Positions 34,701-45,605 of a stretch of DNA of 64,000 bases are shown here, in pieces. A program made the translations under genes and the position numbers. Source of the stretch: Enterobacter sp. RIT418 (GTDB lineage Bacteria > Pseudomonadota > Gammaproteobacteria > Enterobacterales > Enterobacteriaceae); contig NZ_QBJD02000012.1 in assembly GCF_003057745.1 (NCBI RefSeq), positions 62,001 through 126,000 on the forward strand, written 5' to 3'. The notes beneath the pieces were generated by a model. It ran no database searches and was not told the DNA's origin. It saw only the letters and a list, made by a program, of their open reading frames with translations. How positions within the stretch are numbered: position 1 is the stretch's first letter; each line of letters starts with the position of its first letter.

Positions 34701-36086
34701 ATGACTACTCATCATTCCCTCTACAGCCAAATTCCTGCTACCGACCGTCTGCTTCGTCAGCCCGATATTCTCCGCGCGCTGGGGCGTTTCGGCCATACCG
34801 CGACGGTGGAGATGCTGCGCCTGCTTCAGGACGAAGCCCGGCGGCATATTCAGGCGGAGAATGCGCTGCCCGACTGGTGCAGCGCGTGGGGGCAGGAAGT
34901 GGAGAACAGGCTGGTTGAGAATGCGCAAAGCGCGCTGCGCCCGGTCATCAACCTGACCGGTACGGTGCTGCACACCAACCTGGGCCGCGCGCAGCAGGCT
35001 GAGGAAGCCGTTGAGGCGGTTGAGCAGGCCATGCGTTCACCGGTTACGCTGGAGTACGATCTTGACGGTGCGGGCCGCGGCCACCGCGATCGCGCGCTGG
35101 CGGATCTCCTGTGCCAGCTTACCGGCGCGGAAGATGCCTGCATTGTGAACAACAATGCCGCCGCCGTGCTGCTGATGCTGGCCGCCACGGCGAGCGGTAA
35201 AGAGGTCGTTGTTTCTCGCGGGGAGCTGGTGGAGATCGGCGGAGCGTTTCGCATTCCGGACGTGATGCGCCAGGCGGGATGTACCCTGCACGAGGTGGGC
35301 ACCACGAACCGCACCCACGCTAAAGATTATCGCGCGGCGGTGAATGAAAACACCGCGCTGCTGATGAAGGTACATACCAGCAATTACCATATTGAAGGCT
35401 TCACCAAAGTGGTTGAAGAGGCCGAGCTTGCCGCGATCGGACGCGAGCTGGACGTGCCGGTGATAGCCGATCTCGGCAGCGGTTCGCTGGTAGATTTAGG
35501 CCAGTACGGGCTGCCAAAAGAGCCGATGCCGCAGGAGATGATCGCCGCTGGCGTGAGCCTGGTGAGTTTTTCCGGCGACAAGCTCCTCGGCGGGCCGCAG
35601 GCGGGGATTATCGTCGGCAAGCGCGCGCTGATTGCGCAGCTGCAGCAGCATCCGCTCAAGCGCGCGCTGCGCGCCGATAAAATGACGCTCGCCGCGCTGG
35701 AAGCCACGCTGCGGCTTTATCTGCACCCGGAAAAGCTGGCTGAACGCCTTCCAACGCTGCGTATGCTGTCGCGCGACGCGGCGTCGATTCGCGCTCAGGG
35801 CGAGCTATTGCTGCCGCAGGTTGCGCCCCTCTACCCTGATTTTGACGTGCGCGTAGAGCCGTGCCAGTCGCAGATCGGCAGTGGCTCACTCCCCGTCGAT
35901 CGGCTGCCCAGCGCGGCGCTCACGTTTACGCCGCGCGACGGGCGCGGGAGCCAGCTTGAGGCGCTATCGGCCCGCTGGCGCGCGCTGCCGGTGCCGGTCA
36001 TTGGACGTATTTACGATGGCCGCCTGTGGCTGGACTTACGTTGTCTTGAAGATGAAAAGCGGTTTCTGGAGATGCTGTTGAAATGA
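34701..36086 (+). CDS. selA: L-seryl-tRNA(Sec) selenium transferase
   Basis: A 461-residue, PLP-dependent enzyme that converts seryl-tRNA(Sec) to selenocysteinyl-tRNA(Sec) using selenophosphate. The PLP lysine is K294 in [28 protein letters not shown] and [10 protein letters not shown] are family motifs. The start is ATG 34701 ([10 protein letters not shown]) with a weak ribosome binding site. The selB start overlaps its stop by 4 nt. Its presence implies selenoprotein synthesis, such as formate dehydrogenases elsewhere in the genome. Confidence 0.97.
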   Translation: MTTHHSLYSQIPATDRLLRQPDILRALGRFGHTATVEMLRLLQDEARRHIQAENALPDWCSAWGQEVENRLVENAQSALRPVINLTGTVLHTNLGRAQQAEEAVEAVEQAMRSPVTLEYDLDGAGRGHRDRALADLLCQLTGAEDACIVNNNAAAVLLMLAATASGKEVVVSRGELVEIGGAFRIPDVMRQAGCTLHEVGTTNRTHAKDYRAAVNENTALLMKVHTSNYHIEGFTKVVEEAELAAIGRELDVPVIADLGSGSLVDLGQYGLPKEPMPQEMIAAGVSLVSFSGDKLLGGPQAGIIVGKRALIAQLQQHPLKRALRADKMTLAALEATLRLYLHPEKLAERLPTLRMLSRDAASIRAQGELLLPQVAPLYPDFDVRVEPCQSQIGSGSLPVDRLPSAALTFTPRDGRGSQLEALSARWRALPVPVIGRIYDGRLWLDLRCLEDEKRFLEMLLK

Positions 36087-37921
36087 TCATTGCCACCGCC
36101 GGTCACGTCGACCACGGAAAAACGACGCTATTGCAGGCGCTCACGGGCGTGAATGCCGACCGCCTGCCGGAAGAGAAGAAACGCGGCATGACCATCGATT
36201 TGGGCTATGCCTACTGGCCGCAGCCCGATGGCCGCGTGCTGGGCTTTATCGACGTGCCGGGTCACGAAAAGTTTCTCGCTAATATGCTGGCAGGCGTGGG
36301 CGGCATTGACCATGCGCTGCTGGTGGTGGCGTGCGATGACGGCGTGATGGCACAAACGCGCGAACACCTTGCCATACTCCAGCTGACCGGAAATCCGCAG
36401 CTGACGGTGGCGCTGACCAAAGCCGATCGCGTGGATGATTCCCGTATTGAAGAGGTGCGCAGCGCGGTGCAGATGACCCTGCATGAATTTGGCTTTGCCG
36501 ATGCGCCGCTTTTCGTCACCGTTGCGACGCAGGGCCGCGGCATCGACGCGCTTCGCCAGCACCTGCTGCAGCTACCCGCCCGCGAGCCGGCCGGGCAGTT
36601 CCGCTTCCGCCTGGCTATCGATCGGGCCTTCACCGTTAAGGGTGCGGGCCTTGTGGTCACCGGGACGGCCCTCAGCGGTGAGGTAAAGGTGGGGGATACG
36701 CTGTGGCTGACGGGCGTCAACAGGCCGATGCGCGTGCGCGGCCTGCATGCGCAAAACCAGCCCGCGGAACAGGCCCACGCGGGGCAGCGCATCGCCCTGA
36801 ACATCGCCGGTGATGCGGAGAAAGAGCAGCTAAGCCGCGGCGACTGGCTGCTGGCCGACGCACCGCCCGAGCCGTCCGAGCGGGTGATCGTCTCCCTGCA
36901 AACGCATACCCCGCTGACGCAATGGCAGCCGCTGCATATCCACCACGCGGCCAGCCACATTACCGGGCGCGTCTCCCTGCTGGAAAACGATCTTGCCGAG
37001 CTGGTGTTGGATAGCCCGCTCTGGCTTGCGGATAACGACCGTCTGGTGCTGCGCGACATTTCCGCGCGGGAAACGCTGGCTGGCGCCCGCGTGGTGGCGC
37101 TCAACCCGCCGAGACGCGGCAAGCGCAAGCCGGAGTATCTCCAGTGGCTGGCGTCGCTCGCGCAGGCCGCGGACGATAAAGCCGCGCTGAATGTTCACCT
37201 CGAGCGGGGCGCGGTCAACCTTGGCGACTTCGCGTGGGCGCGCCAGCTGAGCGGCGAAGGCCTGCGCGCGCTGACGCAGGAGCCGGGCTTTATCCAGGCC
37301 GGGTATAACCTGCTGAGTGCGCCCGTCGCGGCGCGCTGGCAGCGCAAAATCCTCAGCACGCTCGCCACCTATCACGAACAGCACCAGGATGAGCCAGGCC
37401 CGGGGCGCGAGCGCCTGCGGCGCATGGCGCTACCTATGGAAGACGAGGCGCTGGTGCTGCTGCTGATTGAAAACATGCGCGAGAGCGGCGTGATTAGCAG
37501 CCACCACGGCTGGCTGCACCTGCCGGAGCACAAAGCCGGCTTCACGGCCGAACAGGAGGCTATCTGGCAACAGGCGGCGCCGCTGTTTGGCGACGAGCCG
37601 TGGTGGGTTCGCGACCTGGCGCGCGAAATCCACGCCGACGAGCAGATAATGCGGCAGGTGCTGCGGCACGCGGCGCAGCAGGGGCTGATTGTGGCGATCG
37701 TGAAGGATCGTTATTACCGCAACGATCGCATCGTGGCGTTTGCAAACCTGATCCGCGAGCTGGATCGGGAGCGTGGTTCAACCTGCGCGGCGGACTTCCG
37801 CGACCGGCTCAACGTGGGGCGAAAGCTGGCGATTCAGATCCTGGAATATTTTAACCGCATCGGCTTTACGCGCCGTCGCGGCAATGACCATATCCTTCGC
37901 GACGCGCGGCTGTTTCCCTAA
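36083..37921 (+). CDS. selB: Selenocysteine-specific elongation factor SelB
   Basis: A 612-residue translation GTPase that delivers selenocysteinyl-tRNA to UGA codons followed by a SECIS hairpin. The G domain (1-170) has [18 protein letters not shown] and TKAD. Domains II and III follow, then C-terminal winged helices (about 370-612) that bind SECIS RNA. It is coupled to selA (ATGA overlap). Confidence 0.97.
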   Translation: MIIATAGHVDHGKTTLLQALTGVNADRLPEEKKRGMTIDLGYAYWPQPDGRVLGFIDVPGHEKFLANMLAGVGGIDHALLVVACDDGVMAQTREHLAILQLTGNPQLTVALTKADRVDDSRIEEVRSAVQMTLHEFGFADAPLFVTVATQGRGIDALRQHLLQLPAREPAGQFRFRLAIDRAFTVKGAGLVVTGTALSGEVKVGDTLWLTGVNRPMRVRGLHAQNQPAEQAHAGQRIALNIAGDAEKEQLSRGDWLLADAPPEPSERVIVSLQTHTPLTQWQPLHIHHAASHITGRVSLLENDLAELVLDSPLWLADNDRLVLRDISARETLAGARVVALNPPRRGKRKPEYLQWLASLAQAADDKAALNVHLERGAVNLGDFAWARQLSGEGLRALTQEPGFIQAGYNLLSAPVAARWQRKILSTLATYHEQHQDEPGPGRERLRRMALPMEDEALVLLLIENMRESGVISSHHGWLHLPEHKAGFTAEQEAIWQQAAPLFGDEPWWVRDLAREIHADEQIMRQVLRHAAQQGLIVAIVKDRYYRNDRIVAFANLIRELDRERGSTCAADFRDRLNVGRKLAIQILEYFNRIGFTRRRGNDHILRDARLFP

Positions 37922-37930
37922 GGCAGGCAG

Positions 37931-37964
37931 TGAAGAGGCGGGGCGTGATGCCCCGCTCGCTTCA
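37931..37964 (+). terminator. Stem-loop downstream of selB
   Basis: GCGGGGC (37938-37944) and GCCCCGC (37950-37956) pair around GTGAT, with outer TGAAG/CTTCA arms. No T-tract follows, so it is only a possible terminator. Confidence 0.45.
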
Positions 37965-37986
37965 TGAGGGTTAAACAACGGCAATC

Positions 37987-38002
37987 CGTGATATAGCTCG
38001 TA
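37987..38002 (+). promoter_or_regulatory. CRP-like site upstream of aldB
   Basis: CGTGA-N6-TCGTA matches 7 of 10 positions of the CRP consensus, 75 nt before the aldB start. E. coli aldB is controlled by CRP, Fis and RpoS, so a site here is plausible but weak. Confidence 0.3.
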
Positions 38003-38076
38003 AACCTGTTTTTAGCTGGCGAGAAAACAGCCAGCCGTGACTACCCTTGTTATATCCCCACAGCATGGAGACGGTC

Positions 38077-39615
38077 ATGACCAACAATCCTCCCTCATCG
38101 CGCATTCAGCCAGGTGAATATGGCTTTCCGCTTAAGCTGAAACCCCGTTATGACAACTTTATCGGCGGCAGCTGGGTAGCTCCCGTTGACGGTGAATACT
38201 ATTCAAACCTGACGCCCGTTACCGGCCAGCCGCTGTGCGAGATAGCCAGCTCGGGCAGGCGTGATATCGATTTGGCGCTGGATGCGGCGCACGGCGTTAA
38301 AGAGAAGTGGGCGCACACCTCCGTTCAGGACAGAGCCGCTATCCTGCTTAAAATTGCCGATCGGATGGAGCAAAACCTGGAGCTTCTTGCGACCGCGGAA
38401 ACGTGGGACAACGGCAAGCCTATTCGGGAAACGATGGCCGCGGATGTCCCGCTGGCGATTGATCACTTCCGCTATTTTGCCTCCTGCATTCGCGCGCAGG
38501 AGGGCGGGATCAGCGAGGTGGATAGCGAAACGGTGGCCTATCACTTTCACGAGCCGCTCGGGGTTGTGGCGCAAATTATCCCGTGGAATTTCCCGCTTCT
38601 GATGGCGAGCTGGAAAATGGCGCCCGCACTGGCGGCCGGGAACTGCGTTGTCCTGAAGCCCGCCCGGCTGACGCCGCTGTCGGTGCTGCTGCTGATGGAG
38701 GTCATTGGCGACTTGCTCCCGCCGGGGGTGATTAATGTGGTCAACGGCGCGGGAGGCGAGATCGGAGAATATCTGGCGACGTCAAAGCGCATCGCCAAGA
38801 TCGCGTTTACCGGCTCGACGGAAGTGGGCCAGCAGATCATGCAGTATGCGACGCAGAATATTATTCCCGTCACGCTGGAGCTGGGCGGGAAGTCGCCGAA
38901 TATCTTCTTTGCCGACGTGATGGATGAGGAAGATGCCTTCTTTGATAAAGCGCTGGAAGGGTTTGCGCTGTTTGCCTTTAACCAGGGCGAAGTCTGCACC
39001 TGCCCTAGCCGCGCGCTGGTTCAGGAATCCATTTATGAGCGCTTTATGGAGCGGGCAATTCGGCGGGTTGAGTCGATACGCAGCGGCAACCCGCTCGACG
39101 GCGTGACGCAGATGGGTGCGCAGGTTTCGCACGGACAGCTAGAAACCATCCTCAACTACATTGATATCGGCAAAAAGGAAGGCGCAGACGTGCTGACCGG
39201 CGGGCGGCGGAAGGTGCTGGGCGGCGATCTTCAGGAGGGATACTACCTGGAGCCAACGATTTTGTACGGGCAAAACTCAATGCGCGTCTTCCAGGAGGAA
39301 ATTTTCGGCCCGGTTTTGGCCGTCACAACCTTCAAAACCATGGACGAGGCGCTGGAGATTGCCAACGATACGCAGTATGGCCTGGGGGCGGGCGTTTGGA
39401 GCCGCAACGGGAACCAGGCCTATAAGATGGGGCGGGGCATCCAGGCCGGGCGCGTATGGACCAACTGCTATCACGCTTATCCGGCGCACGCGGCGTTTGG
39501 TGGTTATAAGCAGTCAGGCATCGGTCGAGAGACGCACAAGATGATGCTGGAACACTACCAGCAAACGAAATGTCTGCTGGTTAGCTATTCCGATAAACCG
39601 CTGGGGCTGTTTTAA
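38077..39615 (+). CDS. aldB: Aldehyde dehydrogenase AldB
   Basis: A 512-residue NAD(P)-dependent enzyme of the ALDH superfamily. E. coli AldB oxidises acetaldehyde and related aldehydes in stationary phase. Visible are [13 protein letters not shown] (cofactor), [10 protein letters not shown] (general base Glu), [13 protein letters not shown] (catalytic Cys) and EEIFGPV. ATG 38077 has GGAG 6 nt upstream and gives the E. coli length. It converges on yiaU with a 4-nt overlap of stops and no intervening terminator. Confidence 0.95.
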   Translation: MTNNPPSSRIQPGEYGFPLKLKPRYDNFIGGSWVAPVDGEYYSNLTPVTGQPLCEIASSGRRDIDLALDAAHGVKEKWAHTSVQDRAAILLKIADRMEQNLELLATAETWDNGKPIRETMAADVPLAIDHFRYFASCIRAQEGGISEVDSETVAYHFHEPLGVVAQIIPWNFPLLMASWKMAPALAAGNCVVLKPARLTPLSVLLLMEVIGDLLPPGVINVVNGAGGEIGEYLATSKRIAKIAFTGSTEVGQQIMQYATQNIIPVTLELGGKSPNIFFADVMDEEDAFFDKALEGFALFAFNQGEVCTCPSRALVQESIYERFMERAIRRVESIRSGNPLDGVTQMGAQVSHGQLETILNYIDIGKKEGADVLTGGRRKVLGGDLQEGYYLEPTILYGQNSMRVFQEEIFGPVLAVTTFKTMDEALEIANDTQYGLGAGVWSRNGNQAYKMGRGIQAGRVWTNCYHAYPAHAAFGGYKQSGIGRETHKMMLEHYQQTKCLLVSYSDKPLGLF

Positions 39616-40577
39616 TTCTCCTGCTCGGGCCGTCCGAGTGCGGCCTGAGCTATCTGCTGGCGCAGGCAGTTTAGTATGCCGTCAAGGACGTACTGCACGC
39701 GCCAGGGCTGGTATTCACGTTTACGAAAAATGGCCGTGAGGTCCAGCCACCACTCATCCTGATGCGGGAAGCAGGGTATAAGCATGCCGCTTATAATCTC
39801 ATTTTTCAGGCTTTCTTTTGGCGCAAAAACGATACCGAGATGATTTCTCGCCAGTTCAAGCGCGGATTGGGTGTTGTCGCAAATATAGTTACCGGTCACT
39901 CTGTAATCATGTATTTCTCCGCTTTCACGATCGTGAAAACGCCAGATATTGGCATCATCCACCAGCATTGAGTCAATTAAGATACACGAATGGTTAATTA
40001 ACTCTTCAGGGCAGTTGATAGGATGCTTTTCTAAATATTCTGCTGTCGCAAATGCCGTGATGGAATATTTTGCTAAAACGCTGGCAACTAAGCTTTCGTC
40101 TTTAGGCTGGGCGTAGGTAATTAATATATCGCAGTCATCGGGAAATGGGGCGCCTTCAGAAAACTCATTACGCCCCAGATTGGACGTTTTTAACGAAATG
40201 CGAATATCTCCGATTTCTTCAATCTGGTGAATCACCTGGCGTGCAAGATAGTTCACGATCCCCGTAGGAGCGTAAATCGTCACTTTACCGCGTTTTTCAT
40301 GTTTATAATCTGCGATGAAATTTATGAGCAGGCTATTTTTATCAAGTGCGGCATTAACGTAAGGGAGTAATGCTTCGCCAAACTGGGTTAGCGCCAGATG
40401 CCGGGTAGTGCGCTCAAAAACCTTTAGACCGATACGCGTTTCAAAATCAGACAGGTATTTACTGACGTTAGCCTGCGCCATTCCCAGAAATGCGGCGGCA
40501 TCACCGATGCTGTGCGTGGCGGCGATCACGGAAATGATTTTTAGCTCACGGGGTTTTAACTGTAGCTTATTCATCAT
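39612..40577 (-). CDS. yiaU: LysR-family transcriptional regulator YiaU
   Basis: A 321-residue LTTR. The N-terminal helix-turn-helix (about 10-65) reads [22 protein letters not shown], followed by a periplasmic-binding-like effector domain. It lies divergently next to yiaT, as in E. coli, and probably controls it; the ligand is unknown. Two consecutive ATG codons (40577, 40574) are possible starts, with GGG 5 or 8 nt upstream. Confidence 0.88.
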   Translation of the reverse strand: MMNKLQLKPRELKIISVIAATHSIGDAAAFLGMAQANVSKYLSDFETRIGLKVFERTTRHLALTQFGEALLPYVNAALDKNSLLINFIADYKHEKRGKVTIYAPTGIVNYLARQVIHQIEEIGDIRISLKTSNLGRNEFSEGAPFPDDCDILITYAQPKDESLVASVLAKYSITAFATAEYLEKHPINCPEELINHSCILIDSMLVDDANIWRFHDRESGEIHDYRVTGNYICDNTQSALELARNHLGIVFAPKESLKNEIISGMLIPCFPHQDEWWLDLTAIFRKREYQPWRVQYVLDGILNCLRQQIAQAALGRPEQEN

Positions 40578-40694
40578 CAGAACCCATCTATATGATTTTA
40601 TATATAATATTATATAAATAGCGGCATTGCATTGATAATTTTGTAACCATTATTATTCGCCTCGCTCGCTTGGCGTTTAAATGGATCGCATGGA
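40578..40694. promoter_or_regulatory. Divergent yiaU / yiaT promoter region
   Basis: A 117-nt very AT-rich gap. Overlapping TATA-type palindromes around 40590-40618 resemble the A/T-rich dyads LysR regulators bind. No single site can be fixed. Confidence 0.4.
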
Positions 40695-41435
40695 ATGATT
40701 ATCAAAAAGAATTTTCTTATTGCTGCCGCGTTATTTGCATCATCATCCGCAATGGCCGGTGAATTTTCACTGGGTGCGGGGGCGGTATTTAATGAGTCTC
40801 CTTACAAAGGCTATAACAAAAATACTACGGCGGTGCCATTAATAAGCTATGAAGGCAATAGCTTCTATATCCGTCAGGCAACGGGCGGCTGGATCTTGTG
40901 GAAAGACAATAAGAACGAAATCAGCCTTACCGCCTCCTGGATGCCGCTGCACTTTGATCCGGATGATAACGATGACGCCCGGATGAAACGGCTTGATGAG
41001 CGCAAGGCCTCCGCATTTTTGGGCGGCGCTTACTACCGCCATGAGCGCTGGGGAAGCCTGAAAGTGGCCGTTTCCGGCGATGTGATGGACGAGAGCGGCG
41101 GCCTGGTTGGCGAGGTGTCTTATTTCCATCCCGTCCGCATGGCGCGACTGACGCTGATCCCCTCCGCCGGGGTTTTCTACAGTGACGCCAGCTATAACGA
41201 TTACTACTACGGCGTGTCGGGCAGTGAATCTCGCCGCAGCGGTCTGAATCAATACTCTGCCGGCGACGGCTGGAGCCCGTACGTTGGCCTTACCGCAAGG
41301 TACCAGCTTACGCAGAGCCTTTTCCTGACGGCCAGCGCGGTCTACAGCGTGCTGCCTGCTGACGTGAAGAACAGCCCGATGATTGACCGTGACGACAGCT
41401 TTGCGCTGCTGACGGGAGTGAGCTGGCGTTTTTAA
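40695..41435 (+). CDS. yiaT: YiaT, MipA/OmpV family outer-membrane protein
   Basis: A 246-residue protein with a signal peptide ending SSSAMA and then alternating beta-strand pattern typical of a MipA/OmpV barrel, ending in a C-terminal aromatic (SWRF) as outer-membrane proteins do. It may scaffold murein enzymes or form a channel; the role is not known. It diverges from yiaU. Confidence 0.9.
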   Translation: MIIKKNFLIAAALFASSSAMAGEFSLGAGAVFNESPYKGYNKNTTAVPLISYEGNSFYIRQATGGWILWKDNKNEISLTASWMPLHFDPDDNDDARMKRLDERKASAFLGGAYYRHERWGSLKVAVSGDVMDESGGLVGEVSYFHPVRMARLTLIPSAGVFYSDASYNDYYYGVSGSESRRSGLNQYSAGDGWSPYVGLTARYQLTQSLFLTASAVYSVLPADVKNSPMIDRDDSFALLTGVSWRF

Positions 41436-41543
41436 AAAAAGCGCCACGCTTAAGGTTTATTTCTTCTTCTGCCGTTTCGATCATGGCAGCGACGCGTGCT
41501 CATCTGGCAAGCTTACCTAACGGTCTGAATGAGGAGGGAAGGG

Positions 41544-42014
41544 ATGAACCGATTTATCATGGCAGATGCGGCGAAATGCATCGGATGTCGTACCTGCGAA
41601 GTCGCCTGCTCGGTAGCACATCAGGATATGCAGGAGGGCGCTCCCGCCTTTACAGAGGCGCTTTCTTCCCGCATTCGGGTCGTTAAAGGCGATACGTATA
41701 CCACGGCGGTGGGCTGTCATCAGTGTGAAGACGCACCGTGCGCGAACGTTTGCCCGACGCGGGCTATTCACCGCCATGCCGGGGCCTGGCTGGTGGAACA
41801 GGCGCGCTGTATCGGATGCAAAAGCTGCGTGGTGGCGTGCCCGTTTGGCGCGATGCAGGTTCGCCGGGTAGACAACCGCGCTCGGGCGCTGAAGTGCGAT
41901 TTGTGCGCCCATCGCGAGGGCGGACCCGCCTGCGTAGAGGCGTGTCCGACACGCGCGCTAAGCTGTATTGATCCTGCCAGACTTCGCACGGAACGGCTGC
42001 GAAACCTGGCTTAA
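41544..42014 (+). CDS. yiaI: YiaI, 4Fe-4S ferredoxin-type electron carrier
   Basis: A 156-residue protein of the HycB/DmsB-like group with four cysteine clusters: CIGCRTCEVAC, CHQCEDAPCANVCP, CIGCKSCVVACP and CDLCAHREGGPACVEACP, enough for four [4Fe-4S] clusters. The catalytic partner is not encoded nearby. ATG 41544 follows AGGAGG by 6 nt; an in-frame start 15 nt earlier is less likely. In E. coli a large diketogulonate cluster separates yiaI from yiaT; here they adjoin. Confidence 0.93.
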   Translation: MNRFIMADAAKCIGCRTCEVACSVAHQDMQEGAPAFTEALSSRIRVVKGDTYTTAVGCHQCEDAPCANVCPTRAIHRHAGAWLVEQARCIGCKSCVVACPFGAMQVRRVDNRARALKCDLCAHREGGPACVEACPTRALSCIDPARLRTERLRNLA

Positions 42015-42017
42015 CCG

Positions 42018-43274
42018 TTATTGCCCGCCTTCACGCCACGCTTTTTCAATCTCTTCGGCCAGGATCTTCACGCCCGCGTCGATTTTATCCGGATCGGGCA
42101 CGTAGTTCATGCGCATGCACTGGTGCGTATGCGGCCACGGTTTATCCAGGCCAGGGAAGAAGTAATCGCCTGGCACCATCAGCACGCCGCGTTTTTTCAG
42201 GCGCTGGTAAAGCAGCTCGGTGGTGATCGGCAGATCCTTAAACCACAGCCAGAGGAAAATCGCTCCTTCCGGTTTGTGGGTCAGGCAGCGTTCTTCAGGC
42301 AAATAGCGGCGAAGGGTAGCAATCGTTTCCTGCACGCGCTGGTAGTAGAACGGCTTAATCACCTCGTTAGACAGGCGCAGCAGGTCGTTGCGCTTAATCA
42401 TCTCGCACATCATCGCCGGGCCAATCCCGCCGGGGGAAAGGCTAATGATGCCGTTCATGTTGGTAATAGCGGTGATGATTTTTTCATTGGCAATGATGAT
42501 CCCGCAGCGGCTGCCCGGTAGGCCAAGCTTGGAGAGGCTCATGCACAGCACGATGTTTGGGTTCCACAGCGGACGCGCTTCGCTAAAGATAATGCCGGGG
42601 AACGGCACGCCGTAGGCGTTATCGATGACCAGCGGGATGCCGTGCTGGTTTGCCAGCGCGTCCAGCTTCATCAGCTCGTCGTCGGTAATCACGTTACCGG
42701 TTGGGTTGGTGGGGCGCGAAACGCAGATCATGCCCGTCTCTTCGCCGATATGTAGATGCTCAAAATCCACGTGATACTTGAACTGGCCTTCCGGCAGCAG
42801 CTCAATGTTTGGTCGAGCTGAAACAAACAGATCCTCTTCGAGGCCGGAATCCGCATAGCCGATGTATTCCGGCGCCAGCGGGAACAGGACTTTTCGCGTG
42901 GTGCCGTCTGCGCGGCGTCCTGCAAAGAGGTTGAATAAGTAGAAAAAGGCGCTCTGGCTGCCGTTCGTCAGTGCAATATTCTGTGGTCCGATATCCCATC
43001 CCTGCTCTTCGCGCAGCATGTCGGCGAGCAGTTTCAGCAGCTCGGTCTTACCCTGAGGGCCATCGTAATTGCAAAGCGCATCGGTGGCTTTGCCGCTTTC
43101 CAGCATTTGTGCCAGCAGCGTCTGGAAATAGGTATTCATCTCCGGGATTTGAGCCGGATTTCCGCCGCCGAGCATGATGGCGCCCGGTGTACGCAGCCCG
43201 TCGTTAAGATCTTCCATCAGGCGGGTAATGCCTGAATGGCGGGTGAATTTGTCGCCGAAAAGTGAAAACGTCAT
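42018..43274 (-). CDS. avtA: Valine-pyruvate aminotransferase AvtA
   Basis: A 418-residue class I PLP aminotransferase that makes valine or alanine (valine + pyruvate = 2-oxoisovalerate + alanine). Visible are ALTNGSQSAFFYLF, SRPTNPTGN, DNAYGVPFPG and the PLP lysine in SLSKLGLPGSRCG. The start MTFSLFGDKFTRHSGI is the family N-terminus, although the Shine-Dalgarno is poor. It converges on yiaI with 3 nt between stops. Confidence 0.96.
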   Translation of the reverse strand: MTFSLFGDKFTRHSGITRLMEDLNDGLRTPGAIMLGGGNPAQIPEMNTYFQTLLAQMLESGKATDALCNYDGPQGKTELLKLLADMLREEQGWDIGPQNIALTNGSQSAFFYLFNLFAGRRADGTTRKVLFPLAPEYIGYADSGLEEDLFVSARPNIELLPEGQFKYHVDFEHLHIGEETGMICVSRPTNPTGNVITDDELMKLDALANQHGIPLVIDNAYGVPFPGIIFSEARPLWNPNIVLCMSLSKLGLPGSRCGIIIANEKIITAITNMNGIISLSPGGIGPAMMCEMIKRNDLLRLSNEVIKPFYYQRVQETIATLRRYLPEERCLTHKPEGAIFLWLWFKDLPITTELLYQRLKKRGVLMVPGDYFFPGLDKPWPHTHQCMRMNYVPDPDKIDAGVKILAEEIEKAWREGGQ

Positions 43275-43417
43275 AGCAGGTGATCTAATGTGCTTATTTT
43301 GAGAGTGGGTAACCATAACGTTAGCACCGTGCGGGTGCAAATCGGCGGGTGTGGTCGGATTTGTATTTTTATGTGGTCGATTTTGATTTATTCAGTGAAT
43401 CGTTCTGGTGAAGTTTG

Positions 43418-43511
43418 CCCCTCACCCTAACCCTCTCCCCGGAGGGGAGAGGGGATCGCCAGGAGCCGTCTTTTCGCCCTCGCCCCTTTGGGGAGAGGGC
43501 GGGGTGAGGGG
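43418..43511. repeat. Composite CCCTCTCCC-type palindromic element between malS and avtA
   Basis: Outer arms CCCCTCACCC (43418-43427) and GGGGTGAGGGG (43501-43511) enclose two hairpins: CCCTCTCCCC/GGGGAGAGGGG (43431-43454) and GCCCTCGCCCC/GGGGAGAGGGC (43476-43500). The nested arrangement resembles a REP-pair mosaic element. It starts 7 nt after the malS stop and may end that transcript. Confidence 0.8.
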
Positions 43512-43517
43512 ACAGAA

Positions 43518-45548
43518 TTAGAAATTCCCCGCCCACACCACCATGGCTTTATCGCCGTTGTGCTCGCGCACAAAGCCGTATCCTTGCTTCAGCGCCAGCG
43601 TTTTTTGCGAGCCTTCGCCTATCGCCGGATGGCGGGCGCGGAACTGGCCTAAAATCTGCCAGTGCGCGACGGTCGCGGCCTGATTACCCGCGATCTCCTC
43701 CCAGTTCATGTCTGAACGGGTTCCCTGAAGCGGGTCAGAGCCGGTTGGGCCAAACGGACGCGCTGATTCATCACCGTAATAGATCTGCACGCTGCCCGGC
43801 GTCAGCAGGAGTAGCTCAGCGGCGCGCTGGCCGCCCTCGCGGAACAGGCGCGTGTCGTGCGAGGAGAGGTAGCTCAGCACGTTAAAGCTCTGCAACTTTT
43901 CCGCCATTTGCTGCCACGTCGGGTCGATATCGGCCAGGCAATCCACCGCTTTTGCCGCCTGCTCCTGATAATCAAAGTTGATCATCGCGTCAAAGCCGTG
44001 GCGATAATAATCGCTCTGCATGACGCCGTGGCCCCAGGACTCGCCGGTCATCCAGAACGGCGCGTTGTCGAGCTTTTTATCCGGGTTAGACGCTTTCCAC
44101 GCCGCCAGCGCCTGGCTTGCCTGATCCTTCAGCTGCTGCCACGCGTCAAGCTCCACGTGTTTGGCGGTGTCGACGCGGAAACCGTCGATACCGTAATCCC
44201 GCACCCACTGGCTAAGCCAGTGGGTCAGATAGTCGCGCGGCGTATATCCCGGTATCGCTTTCGCCTGCGTGTCGGGCTTATGCTGATAAAAGTTCGGCAG
44301 GCCGGAAGGCATCGTCGATTCCGTTTTCAGGTCAGGGAGGAACGCCAGCGACATGGTCAAATCATCAAAGCCCGGGGTGTCGTAATCGCCGATATCGGTG
44401 CGTATCCACTTTTTCCCCCACCATTTTTCCCACGCCGCTTTATCGCTAAAGTTGATGTAGTCATTAAAGCTGTGCCAGCTTTGCCCCGCGCCCGGCTTCC
44501 AGTCCGTCCAGCGTTCACCCAGCGTTTTTTTCAGCTCATCGCCCTGCAGGTAGAGGGCGCCAAACTGGTATTCCTGCATATCGGCCAGCGTGGCGTAGCC
44601 CGCGTGGTTCATCACGATGTCGAATAATACGCGGATGCCGCGCCTGTGCGCTTCGTCGACAAGCTGGCGTAAATCGTCTTCGGTGCCAATGTTGGCATCC
44701 AGTTTCGTCCAGTCCTGCGTGTAGTAGCCGTGGTAGGCGTAGTGGGGGAAATCGCCTTTCGTTCCGCCGCCGACCCAGCCGTGGATCTGCTCCAGCGGAG
44801 AGCTTATCCAGAGCGCGTTAACGCCCAATTTTTCCAGATAATCGAGCCTGCTGGTGAGCCCCTTGAGATCGCCGCCGTGGAAGGTGCCAATCTCCTGCAT
44901 CCCGTCTTTGTGGCGGCCATAGCTGTTGTCATTCGTCGGATCGCCGTTAACGAAGCGGTCGGTAAGCACGAAGTAGACGGTGGCGTTTTGCCAGCTAAAG
45001 GGGGCGGGTTTGTCAGTTTCGGCGCGCTCGAGCAGCAGCAGGCCGTTGCTGTTGGCCGCGGGCTGGAGGGTAATTTTGCCCTTTTGTACCGTGGCGATCT
45101 GTTTACTGTAGAAATCCCGCACCGCGGAGCCTTCCGGGAACGTATTGCTCACATCAATGGTCAGCGGCTTGCCGTCCCATTTAGGGCACTGGCGCACCGC
45201 GCCCGCAACGGGTTTTTCAGCCGCGCTTTGCACCGTAAGCATGAGCGTTGGCGTGCCGGAGCGCGTATCGATGCGCATCTGATAATCTCCGTCGCGGAAC
45301 AGACGCCACTGCGGCGGCGTACCTTCACAGGGTTTGAGCGACAGCATCTCGTTGAGTTTTATCGCATCGGCCGGCTGCCAGCACGCGTTGTCAAAACGCA
45401 GGGTCAGAGGGCGGGTACCCTTCGTCAGCGCTGCCGTACTGGTGAAAATGCCAGCACTGTCTTTTTTGAAAGCAGTAAAGTCCGCCGACGACCAGCCGGC
45501 ATGCGCCATTGCGGGTAAGAGCATAAGTGCCAAAGTGGAGCGTTTCAT
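43518..45548 (-). CDS. malS: Periplasmic alpha-amylase MalS
   Basis: A 676-residue GH13 enzyme that cuts long maltodextrins in the periplasm. It has a signal peptide (MKRSTLALMLLPAMAHAG), an N-terminal accessory domain to about 190, then the (beta/alpha)8 barrel: DIVMNHAG, GFRVDTAKHVE (nucleophile Asp), MTGESWGHG (acid Glu) and LSSHDTRLF (third Asp). ATG 45548 has AGGA 7 nt upstream and gives the E. coli length. MalT-box cores lie upstream. Confidence 0.96.
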   Translation of the reverse strand: MKRSTLALMLLPAMAHAGWSSADFTAFKKDSAGIFTSTAALTKGTRPLTLRFDNACWQPADAIKLNEMLSLKPCEGTPPQWRLFRDGDYQMRIDTRSGTPTLMLTVQSAAEKPVAGAVRQCPKWDGKPLTIDVSNTFPEGSAVRDFYSKQIATVQKGKITLQPAANSNGLLLLERAETDKPAPFSWQNATVYFVLTDRFVNGDPTNDNSYGRHKDGMQEIGTFHGGDLKGLTSRLDYLEKLGVNALWISSPLEQIHGWVGGGTKGDFPHYAYHGYYTQDWTKLDANIGTEDDLRQLVDEAHRRGIRVLFDIVMNHAGYATLADMQEYQFGALYLQGDELKKTLGERWTDWKPGAGQSWHSFNDYINFSDKAAWEKWWGKKWIRTDIGDYDTPGFDDLTMSLAFLPDLKTESTMPSGLPNFYQHKPDTQAKAIPGYTPRDYLTHWLSQWVRDYGIDGFRVDTAKHVELDAWQQLKDQASQALAAWKASNPDKKLDNAPFWMTGESWGHGVMQSDYYRHGFDAMINFDYQEQAAKAVDCLADIDPTWQQMAEKLQSFNVLSYLSSHDTRLFREGGQRAAELLLLTPGSVQIYYGDESARPFGPTGSDPLQGTRSDMNWEEIAGNQAATVAHWQILGQFRARHPAIGEGSQKTLALKQGYGFVREHNGDKAMVVWAGNF

Positions 45549-45605
45549 TCCATTTTCCTGTCGCGGGATTTTTAACCAGTGTGGCATCCGCTGCAAATGA
45601 AAAAA

